Origin: Rhyacichthys aspro
Taxonomy: Eukaryota > Chordata > Actinopteri > Gobiiformes > Rhyacichthyidae
Assembly: GCA_036850595.1 (NCBI GenBank)
Contig: CM072153.1
Location: 17,378,169-17,442,168 of the forward strand
Direction of reading: 5' to 3'
DNA length: 64,000 nt
This document shows, one piece after another, positions 27,801 through 39,800 of the stretch (position 1 is the first letter of the stretch; the number at the start of each line of letters is the position of its first letter). Position numbers and translations under genes: made by a program. The notes under the pieces are model-generated. The model worked only from the letters and a program-made list of their open reading frames with translations, had not been told where the DNA came from and searched no databases.

Positions 27801-30800
27801 CTAATACATAAACGGATTTCTGTCAACTGCTTGATGTGTGGGTGTCGAGTTGTGTCGTGCACAGTAAGTCTGCAGCAGGTGTGAAGGTGAGATGGAAAAA
27901 CAAAAAAAACAAAAGCAAATCTGGACACAAACCTTTGGGCTGTCAACAAATAATCAACATCATGAGAGAATAAGTGTGGGTGTTCAAGGTGATTCCTCAG
28001 GATTAAGCACCCACCACTCGGCTGCCATACCTTGTGATTTAACGTCTGGGCTGATTAATCAGGCCGCTATCGAGTCTCTGCTCAGCCGAGACGCTTAGAT
28101 CAATCACCGCCAAAGGGGAAGTGGCTCTAACAAATGAAGGCAGAGAATGGGGTGTGGAAAGTAAGATCAAATGGCTTACTCCATGCTCCCAGCCATCAGC
28201 AGGAAAAGGTTGTAGATGTGGGAGAAGATGAAGAGGAAGAGGATGGTGCTGAAGAACATGGTCATCCAGGAGCCGTGGTCCTCGCGAAACATTTTCAGCC
28301 GAAGATATCGACCTAAAGGGACAAAGACAGAGCTGTCAGTCAAGGTTCACACAACATGTCAAGCTTCATCCATGTTCTACAATGAAATGAAGATGAAAGT
28401 AAATAAATTAGTCACTTAGATCAATAATGTCCTACTCTGTCAAACATGTGCCCTTTAGACAAATAAATGAAGATTAAAGACCACTTTGAGGTGTCACTTC
28501 CAAACCCCAGGTAATTGTCTTTCTCTGGCCAATTCTGTTCCACACTTCATCATTTATCTTGAGGTACTCTGTATTATATTCATTTAGTTCAATGGTGCAT
28601 TGACACCCTTTTGTGTTGCATGATGCAAGTTCTGCATGATTTGAGAAATTATTCCAACATTTGTGACCTGTGGTGTTTTAATACACTCCTGGTTTCGAAT
28701 CAAATTATGTAGAAATATCTCTCTGACAGAGCATGAGATTGATTCAGATACGCAGCTTCTGCACAGAATACATAATTACACAAGCTTTGTCCTCTAGTGG
28801 CAACGCTTGGCAGAACTTATGAAGACAACAAGTCCTATTATATGAGTTGTCGTCTTGTGTAAATGCGACATTTGAGACATTTTGCTCTTCATTATTCCCT
28901 CAGCAGACCTCCAATTCAGAGACTACATTTATCAGGTCAGACTGAGAATATCTGATTAGGTCTTCTTAAGTTGTTTGACTATTTATATCAAGATACTTCA
29001 ATTAAATTACATGCATTAGAGAATCTCTGTGAAAAGATAATGATGAGAATGAAAATGCTAGATTCCTATCGGTCCCTATCAAACATGTTAGATCTATTTT
29101 CTGCTTTGAAATTAGTATTTAAACAATACAGACTATTTATTCATGTGCAAAAATCTTCTGCCAATTTTAATTGCCATCTAAAATGTTATCTAAAAAAAAA
29201 TAGGGTCAGTTCAGGCAATATCACCAACACCTCTGGCTGAAAAAGAGCCCCAAAGATTTCTTGTCCTTGCCGTCTGTTTTCACATTAACCTCTCATGACT
29301 CTCCTGGTGTCTTCAGTGCCACATGTAGAATATCTACATTATTTTCTGATTTCCCTTTGAAAGCATCCATGTTGATGTATTACTCAAGTGTAAGGGGGAG
29401 TAATACACTATAATAAACAATACACTTCAGCCTAGACGAGATATTTTGTACATATGTTTTCGTATTTAAATATACGTACACACGTACACATTTTCATTTT
29501 TTCTCTATTTTCTAAATGCATGCAAATAAACACATTGAGAAGCAGTAGATGGTTTATGGTGGTGGCCTAAGGCATAGTAATGCTTAAGTGCGTCATTCCA
29601 AGTTACATGGCATTCAGATTAATGTACTGTTTTTTTTACCAGTCAAACATAAACAACAAACCATCTGAAACTTACATTTATATCTATATATACAATGACA
29701 TTTATTATCTCTCAGGGGAAATTCAAATATGGTAGCATCAAGGAAATATTCAAGATTGTGTTGCATGTTATATTCATTTATTGTGCAGCCCTAATAATGA
29801 TAAGCATGATATTCATTTTCAGACCAGATACAGATCCCGAAATGGATGGTTTAAACATGAGACTCCCTATGATCTTCATATATTGGCACAAAATCTGATG
29901 CAGAACCATTGCCTGCAGTCTGAACAAAGCCAACATGAACAGTCCTCAATAGAGACCCCCACTATCTATTGCTCTAAGGTTACACAACTGTCAGTTAATT
30001 AAGAAATACTGTATGCTCTCAGATCTCGGCCACAGCACTCAATTTCTCTACTTTTTCATATTTCTCCCTCACATCTCAAGACTTTCCTCTCCATTTTAAC
30101 TCTATAGGCTGTGATCCGGTGCCAGAAGTGGCCATCTTCCCAGGAACAAGTCTTTGTTTTCTCTCTCCTCCAGCTCCGTCAGCATCCCTTTGAGTTACAG
30201 CTCCTCTGAGAGCTCATTGTGTTTGTGTCTCAGCACAGAAACGCACACATACACATACACACAGCCACAAAAAGACACACAACAAGAAAGACAGCAAAGC
30301 AGAATGCTCCATTTAATTCCTCATTACAGCCTGGCTGGTTTACCTCCAATAGTTTTACATGCTACTCAGTCTCAGAATCTACATTTTTGGAGCTGCACAT
30401 AAACAGCCAGATGTTTCCATTCCTGTGGTGTTATTTGTTAAAATCCAGCCGCCATGAGTGCTTCCCCTGTTAAAAAGATGTATATTATATAGAAAATCAA
30501 GCAACAGGAGCCAAGGCTAGTGTAACTTTGGTCAGTGATGAAGTTTAGAACTGCACTAAATTCACCAAACTTCCTAATTTCTGGTTTAAAAGCGTAGTAT
30601 CTAAGCAAGAGGCCACACCATACGTCTTGCTCTGTGATATTTCAGGCCTCATCACAGTTGCATAATTGAATTGACTTGCATGGCTGAACTTAATTGCCTC
30701 CAGTGCCAATGAGTCCTGGCTTAGATGTAGGTGCACAGTGTGTATCGGCAGATCTGACTTTTAAAGCAGCGAGAGGCGCCGGCGAGCATGGCGGCCCCTT

Positions 30801-33800
30801 CACGGCCAATACGGGATGGACCTAACCAGGGGGCTGATTCAGGAGTGCTCAGCCAGCCCTGCTTGACTCACTGCACCTTTCGACAGCAGAGCAGCCCCGA
30901 TAAGGAGTGATTCATAGGAGCTGTCCGCTGCCAGACTCTGGACGGAGGGAGCCTTTTATACCACACACATGAACAGATAAACATTAATAAACAGTAATCA
31001 AAGACAGAACTATTGTTGTGTTGATATTCTGGAGATATCTGTGTGGAATCAATTCTGTATAACCCTTTTATTTACATGGTTCACTAATAAAAATGTGTGG
31101 CTATGTCTCCATCTAGTGGTGATTTTTAGATAAAGAAATAGTGAGGAGTGCTATAACCTTTGCAACAAACTTCAGGTAATTGCTTGAATAAAGCCTAGTG
31201 TCTAATGTTTCCCACAGTATCCTTATAGATATATGTAAAGATAAAACAGTTACAAAGTGATCAAAATTAGAATATGGCTGACAGCAAGTAAAAGAGAGAT
31301 AAAGATACAGTAAGAAAATAACATATTACACATTTGCTTATAGATTTTTATACTAGATTGTGGTTCAGAGTCTTTATACTTCAAATAAATGTAGGAAACC
31401 TGTGGGAACCCAAAAGAAAATGGCCTTTTTCCAGCTGCTAAAGCATACAGTCTTCCCTCCACCATGATAATGAGATCATATGCAATAATTCTGGGAAGCC
31501 CACAAGCTATAAAGGCAGGAGATTTACACTGGTAATCCACTTACAGGACACAGAGAAGGGCCCTGGAGCCAGACAGACAAAATACAAACAGTGAAATGTA
31601 GCGTCTAAAATGCGCAGTAGTCACACTGTCTGAGATTAAGTATCAGATGCTGAACAATAGTGGTATTTAATCCTGACACAGAGTGGTTACAGGTAGAGCG
31701 GGCCCTGACAGATGAGAAGCACACTGCTGCTGAAGCAAGAGAAGTGAGGGCAAGCTGAGATGTGACCGCTGTCTCCAGTCATCGTCATGCCACTTTGCCA
31801 CATCAACACGTCCCACAGGTTTAAGGAGGGTAAGTACCATCTGATTTTGACATAAGCCAGACATCTGGAAATCCACTGCTTTGACCTGATAAATCCATGA
31901 CATATTCATATTATTATTATTATTAATAGACAGAGTAATTCTATTCTTAGCATTGGGTAGATTTCCTTATGTATTTAATTAAATTAAAAGAAAATGTGGA
32001 AACACAAGAAGATATTATAAGCATTTTCACACAAATGTGACACATTTGTGGATTTGGGTAAATGCTACTAATTGTTATGGTAAAAGCTTGCCTCCTCCTA
32101 GCATAATGTATATAATTTTTTTCTCTAAATTTAATCAATACTTAAACTTGGGAAAAAGGCATACACCTTATCATACACCTTTATTTACATAAATATATAC
32201 AAATTCATTTACATTATGACATTAAGTGGATTTCTTTAGATGTCCCAAGCAGACAGATGGGCTGACAGGTTGATGGCTGAAATGTTTAAAGTAAGTTGTA
32301 AAGATCAGGTTCAGTGCAGCGAAGGTAAACTACTGTCTTACCTGTGATTATCAAGCAAACATAGGCTGATAAAGTGGAGGTCATAGATGCACAACCTTCA
32401 GCTTTCACTGTTCATTATGAGCAGACGTTCACTTCCTGGACAAGCTCAGGACACTCCGAGACAACAGAAACATAATCAATAGAGCTCTATAGTAAATACA
32501 CAAGGCCCTGGAGAGAGTGAGAGCGTGAGCAATCTGTGGTTTACTGGTGCAGTCAAAAAGTTTATAGCAGACAGAGGGTTTGTTTAACTTTAGTAGCTTC
32601 TCTTTATTTTTGCAGCTACCATTAAAAACCTTTTTGTATTACTGTTGTAGGTTTACTGTACTTAAGTGTCATTTAAACATAGCTGCTGATGCCAGAAGGT
32701 TGAGAAATATCAGAGGATTCAGTTAATTGTTTTAGCTCTCAGTGTCTATAGCCCCACTCTCTCTATTGTCAGTGTTGTGACTGGCCAGTCCCAGATAGTT
32801 TATGGCTATGTCACATTATCTCACTCAATAGAGACCCATTGTGCAACTAAACTTCCTCACTATGTCAAGCTAAGGAACACTTTATGTATTTAAGTGGCAA
32901 GTTATGTAATGCTGTCACTGTGAGCGAGCACTCACGAAATTTTAAGTTCACTGTGCCAAGTGTAAGATAAAATGTTTTGTGCGTCAGGCCAAAATAAGGA
33001 CTGCTTATAACCTCAACCACTAATCCTATCATCCACTTTAAGCAGAAACATACAACATTTTATACACTTACTATTTTATTGTATATTTTGTGCATTTGTT
33101 GTCCTTGTTTTGCAGAGGTGCTGTTTGGGGCCCTGAACCAGTCCTCGGTATTTTGTGACCAGTTTGAAAACAGGGGATGGTACTGCTACATCCAGCTGGT
33201 GCTCTACACGTTCGCTCTCCCAGTGGGTTTTCTGGGAAACATCACTGCATTGATCAACTACACCTGCTTCAGAAAGAGCCCAAATACCAGCAGTGTTTTC
33301 TTGTTTAACCTGGCTCTGTGTGACTCGGCCTAATCTCTGTACTTCACCTTCCAAAGGACGCTCCTGCGGGACATGCAGATCTTCTGCCAGTTCAGGAAGG
33401 TTTCTTTCAGCATTATCATATATGGTAGCATCTTCTTCCTCACACTTATTAGCTTTGACCGATTTGTCAGGTACCCAATTAGTTCTCTTCGTTGGTGGGA
33501 TGTGAGTAAAGCTAAGATATGCTCCATTTGCACATGGCTGTTACTTATCCTCAGTTCTGTCCCAGATCTATTTTTAACATTTGCAATCCAGCGCCAAGAA
33601 AATGTCACTGTTTGCATAGACCACATTCAGGGCCCTTTTGTTTTTGTGAGGACAATCAGCATTATCAAAATAACAGTAGGTTTTCTGCTACCGTTTGTCC
33701 TCATGCTAACTTTTTACATAATGACAGTCCATGTTCGGCGTCTCCCGAGCGATGGAAGACACAGAGGGTCCCAGCGGTCAGGAGGAAAGCCGCTACGACT

Positions 33801-36800
33801 CATCACTGCTGCCTTGATCGTCTTTGTAGTGTCCTTTGTGCCATATCACATCATGGTCATAACCCTAGTGTTTATGAGAAACCACAACCAGGTCACACCG
33901 TCCAACAGGGACATCCTCTACACCACTTACGAGTTCTTTGAGGTAGTGTAGTGCTAGCAGCTGCCTTGACCCAGTGCTGTACATAATGGCGAGTGAGCAG
34001 TTCCACAAAAGGCTGGTGGCTTTGAGAAAACAGCGCTACAAGAGACTGTGCTGCCGAGCCAGCAGGAGGGTCGGGGTAATGCTGTGATTCAGTGCTTTTT
34101 TGGCATGTTGTCTCGAATTAAATTTACCTGAGTACAGCACAGTGCCAACAGCAAATGTTAGCAGTATTTGGCTGACTTTTTTTTTAACTTTTGTGTTATT
34201 AACTGACATCAAGTTTATGAATAAAGTTTATTTCATTTCATATAGTATTTGTCTGTCGCTTTACAAACAATTTCAAACATTCGAAGGAGAACAAAGTGAC
34301 TTCATTTAGCCTAACTTTGCTGTCAATTTCTGCAGTTCGAGCCGCATTTTGCGATTATCAGCTCATCTTCCTTTCAATGAAATTAGACAGCAACAACAAA
34401 CCTAAGCTTCTTATCTAACACCAAAATGGGAATTGCAAACTAAAACACTGCTTACATCCTTTATGTTTTGCCTGCTCTGCCATTGTCTCAACCTTGTGAA
34501 GGCACAGACAGTCTATTTTCAGAGTTGTCCCTTCTGAAAGGAGGATGGGATACCATAAAATTCATCCAATGTACTTTCTACATTTTAATCAAAACATAGC
34601 CCATGGTTTGCAATAGTAAGTGACACCATTAAATCCTATAGCCTTTCCTTTAAGCCAGTCTTTTATGGGTTAGGGTTACGCATTTTAGTTGGTGAGGCAT
34701 TTTCTCTACTAAGTGCCATTAGATCAGAACCATAAAAAGGGCCAATACTGAAAGCATGATAACGATATATATTCCTTTCAACCATGTTTGACAGTGTAGC
34801 ATAAATTGAATCAGGGAAGTGTGCATGCTTCCAGTGGAGCAGAGCATACTGAATATAAAGCACAAACTTCTGGCTGCCAAAATTATAATTAAGACACAAG
34901 GTTGGCTTCTGGATGCACATATGGATATTTAATTTATAGGCAAAGCAACACCTGCCAACTCCTTATTATCACCACCAACACAACCTGAGCAAATATTTTG
35001 TCTAGAGGAAAATTACATGTAGAAAATGATACAAAAAAAATAAAAATAAAAACGTTGAGTACTAAAATATCAATAGACAGCTTGCTCACATTTTAACAGC
35101 AACACTGATAGAGAGTCTTTCCCTCACAGGATGTCTATTCACTGACTACCATTTGTACCATTTGCACCCATTATATTCAAATAGAAAAGCAATGTCATGG
35201 CTTTTGAATGCTATCGTATCATGTCTTTAATGTAAACATCGAAACAACCACCTTCCCTTTGGATCCTGATAGTAAGAGGACACCTTTCATGCGGTGAACC
35301 TGAGCTATCTTTGTCTTTGTATTTGCATGTACACCTTCACAGTTCACATCCCCATTCATCATGCGCTTACAAGGCCGCAGCATCACTGGGGGTTTGGGAA
35401 TAGCCACAACTGCAGCCACTAGCGTCCCCAGGGTCGAGCTTCTGTGTAACTAAGTGTCTGGATAATAAATCAGAGGTGGAAAGTGACAACATGAGTCTGG
35501 GGGTGGGGGGCACTGCAGCAGGGAGTGAGGCGCTGGCTGCTGGGCAACTGTACCACTGTCTTTTCCATGGCTCAGCCTCTTAGTTCATTTCCTCATTTAT
35601 TTATGGCTTGGCACTGGACCAAAGGAGTGAGTGGTTTTAGGTAAATAAGCAATATTCCTTTGGCTGCTTTCCTTTGTTTGCGGACTTTCGTTCTTATTGC
35701 TTTCTGTCTTTGTCCGCTGCGCTGTGCAAACAACCTTTGTACTTTACTCTTTATTGCAAGAACAAGACATGGACTTGACTCCAATAAAACACTCTGAAAA
35801 GCTGCTGTACTTCTCATGTAAGTGTTAAAGGGAGAACTAGACAGGGTTATCATTGAAGTGCCTTTTAATAGAGACTAATTATTACCAGAGCATGACGTTA
35901 ACTTTAGCTCACTAGCTACTGAGGCCACAGGTTTTTGAGAGGCCTCAAGCTGTGAGAACCTGCCCAAATGGCCAGTGGGAGTAAGATCCAGGTTTGCAGG
36001 TGTTAACATCAAATGCATCAAACTATTAAAAGAGGGATGCAGTAAGAAGTGCAGCGTAAGTAACTACCTCAGTGCTGCAGAGGCTCTGAAGTGCTGGCAC
36101 GGCAGCAATCATACATAATTTACAGAGGATGAGGTTAACTTGTGAGGGCAACTAATAGAGGCAGGTCAGATCTGAGAGTGTAAACATTCTGCACTGAATA
36201 GTAATCAGGCAGGTTTATTATACAGACCACTGCATATCAGACTCATGGATGAGACCAGGTCAAGACCGGCTTTAGACTGTTGGAAAACATGGTGTAAAAG
36301 TGTATTATTTATCTGTGTACATATTTTTAAATGAGCCACACTGATCAGAACTTGTATTTCTTTCCATAAGTACTGGTAATATTTAAATCCAAGCCAATTT
36401 CAAAATGTACACTACATCTAGCTGGAAGTTGGTCAGGTTATTTTAGGCTTGTTTTAAATAAGTCTTAACATTAAGTTTTCCTGCTCATTTGAAACTGTGC
36501 AAGTTGTTGTCAGAAGTTACTAGCCACTTATCATTGGAAGTATTGGAAGTGTGGTGACATTATATTATTTTGAGAAAACTTTAAATTATGACATCTACAT
36601 GCATTTGGCGACAGTGTGTACCCTTGATTTAAAAAAAAATGAAACACTGAAAACTTTTTGTGTTAAAACTAAAGTTTCCCAATCCAAAACAATAAGCAAA
36701 GCAATCTAGGTTGTTTTGAAACCTGCACATTCACATAATTTTCCACTTGTTATTTTACGTACTGAATGTATTAAAAAGGGCTCTAATAGCAGGATATTGT

Positions 36801-39800
36801 CTCCAGGCGATATAAATGTGTTATGCAAACACAACAACTGTGAGACACTGACCAACCCTCAGCTGCATAAAAACTCATACTGCCACCCACTCAACCACTC
36901 ACTCCCACTCTGACCTGCAGACACACCACGCCATAACAACCGGATAGGCTTTAGCGAGGCACAGTGATAACACATGACAGAACCCAGATGGCATCCTGCA
37001 GGCTATGATCATCAAGATGGGAGGAAAAGGGGACGAGAACTCTAACAACAGTGTGACCAATGACAGCTCACACTCCCATCGGAAATGCCAAAAGCGTTTG
37101 CAGCCGCTCTCTCCACAGAAACATGTCTCACATTACTGCTACCTTTACTTAAAGAAGTGTATACAGGTAACAGTTTGGTTGTGTCCGCAATGGCAGGCCA
37201 AGTGCACTCTTATCACAAGGATGAAGCTCAAAATTATTTATTAATTTGCCAAAAAAAAAAAAAAAAGATGCAAAAGTTGACTGAGGGTGTGTTTACATTT
37301 GTACTTCACTTATTTTAGTTCAGTCCAAAAAATAAAATGATCTATTTAGTTCAGCTAGCTGCCAGAAATCCTGGTCTGCTTTGTTTTCAAAAGGACAAAA
37401 TTGTGAACACTGTTTTTCCTGTTAGCGGTCTAATTGTGTGGTATAAGAGGTGTTCACCAAATCTGTAGCATCCGAGTCAGTGCATTGATGCCTTTGAGAT
37501 GTGGGCATTTCGTAAAGTTCTTAGAGTACTGAATCTGGATGGTTATGTGGACAAATGAGTGGGTGCTGGATAAGACTGGGCATGGTGTGTGATGCTGAGG
37601 AGACAGTTGGCACTTCGGAAACTATGATACTTTGGACATGTGACTCGGAATGGGGGCTCAGTGGAGAGAACGAGGCGTAGAGGGCAACTGAGTATGGTAC
37701 CAGGAAGAAACCTAGAAACTACCAGGAGAAAGAGATGGTATGGACTGGTGACCACAGCAGCGCCAACTGTGCTTTCTGACTGAAGGAGGAGGAAGAGGAT
37801 ACCAAAGTTGAGTTGGAAGCATACTGAAACCTTATCGAGGGATTTCAGAGCATGTTTGGTGTGCTCTCTTCATATTGCGACATTCACACTTGTCCAACCG
37901 AGCAACTTCATCAAAGCTTGTTTTAATCGTTCCAAACGTGGCAAGTGTAAACAAATTTGTTCTTCTAAGTGTGAAAAGGCTGAAGCATGCAGAATCTGTG
38001 AATCTACAAATAAGATTCAGATCTGATTTGCATCTGTAGTATTTGTTGTCTGACTCCTACATCTCACAACAACATATGCACACAGCCATGAATGTGAAAG
38101 TTGATATAATAATAAGAATAAATTCAAATATAGCATTTAGTTTAATGGTAATATAGTTTTATATCATTTTAGAATCTAGATCAGCTAACATTGGATCTAA
38201 TTTGTTAATGATAATGTAAGTGTTAGAGTTCTGGTGCTTTTTTTCTCTTTAGTGTGAACACAGCCAAACACTTCTCATTCACTAAATTGGGTCAAATATT
38301 TAGCATTTACTCCAGTGCATTCAGTGCCAGTTACACCTTTCCAAAGTCCTTGTTATTGTTTCCTCAAATGTAGTTGATAGTAATAGCAAATAAACCTTGT
38401 GTGACCCAAGATTTTAATCCAAATGTACGATGACAGCCATCCCCTTTCTGAATGACCAGAAGGTGACTGCCCACTCGACTAGAGAGCACACATATCCTTG
38501 AGCGGCTAAATGGAGAGGCACAGGTTGTTCCTAAGACATCAAAACCACATAATGTGTCAAAAGTGATTCATCAGCTGATTTCATGATAGAAGTACACTAT
38601 GGTATTGCTCCACACCTTTTTACAATGAAACGTGAGAATATAACGGACATAAAGCGCTTTTGCTACCACCAGATTGGGATTTGTGACAGTGATTTATCCT
38701 GTTGCGGTAAATAGAGGCAAAAGAAACCAGCAAGAGGAAAAAGGCGGAGGTGTAGCTGATTTTCTAGGCCAACATTAATGATACATGAAGAAGAAGATGC
38801 GTTTTCAGCTATGTGACAAATTGAGATTAAGTCTGCAAACAGCACAAGGCTACAAATGACAGCAGTTGCACACGGTATTACATCTGTAAAATGTTTTATG
38901 GAAAAACACCTTTGAAATGTGAAATGCTATCATCTGTTTAGTCACTTGCTGTGATTGCAAAGTGCTTACTCAAAAAGCTGCAAAGTGAAGAATCCCTTTG
39001 ATCCGCAAATATTTCTCTGTACACTAAAACTTATACATGAACCATGAGGGCACATGGTTTGACACATTAAATAATTTACAGTGCAGTTCACTTTAACACT
39101 TGTTTGGACAGAGTTTTGTGCAGAATTTGTGGCTTTTGTTTCCATTTTACCACAGTCTTCATCAATCATTTCTTGTATGTACTGGTCTATGAATAGAATG
39201 TGACCTGTGCACTCTCATGCGCAGTATATAAATGCAGATTTACAACTGCTCACTGAAAATATCTCCACTCTCAAACACCCAGAAGCACTAACCATCTGTT
39301 CAGAGCCTTGTTGAAGTGCATTACCTGACTGCCTCCATCTTTCTGTCTGTTATATACCTACAAATGCTATATAAACCTAGTTGAATAACTCATAAGTTCT
39401 AACCTCAAAAAATCAAACTAAAACCTCCCAGAAAAAACAAACCACAAACACACATTGGTGGGACAGTGGTATATGAATGTGTGTGTTTGTGAAAGCAAAC
39501 GGATGAATGGATGTAAAACGCTTTGAGTGCCATTACTGGTACGAAAGTGCTATAAAAACTGAGCCATTTACCAAGCCATTCCAGGATATGTCCCTACTAA
39601 AATGTGGATGCCATTTTGTTTTAAAACTCTATGTTCACACATGTTTTCTAAATTTTGAAGAACTGACATTTATACAAACACAACGACACAACTACAAATG
39701 CCCTCTAACGTCCACCAGACCTCTAAGTGAGGATAAATGATTCTCAATACCACTTCCTCTTTATTCACAGAGGAGAATGAGAACCCTGTGTGCTTGGTGT

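Larger units (their letters stand above)
18274..28179 (-). other. tmem117: tmem117 intron 3 (9.9 kb)
   Basis: The intron holds a 347-bp miniature inverted-repeat element (21597-21943), a fragment of a dispersed fish repeat (24702-24785) and a few short GC-richer islands. No coding exon in either orientation could be supported. Confidence 0.6.

Noticed and set aside
33079..33951. The two open frames 33079-33333 and 33373-33951 as two separate intact genes
   Set aside because: They are in the same frame and form consecutive parts (TM1-2, TM3-7) of one receptor separated by a single stop codon. The first 12 codons are the intron pyrimidine tract before a CAG acceptor.
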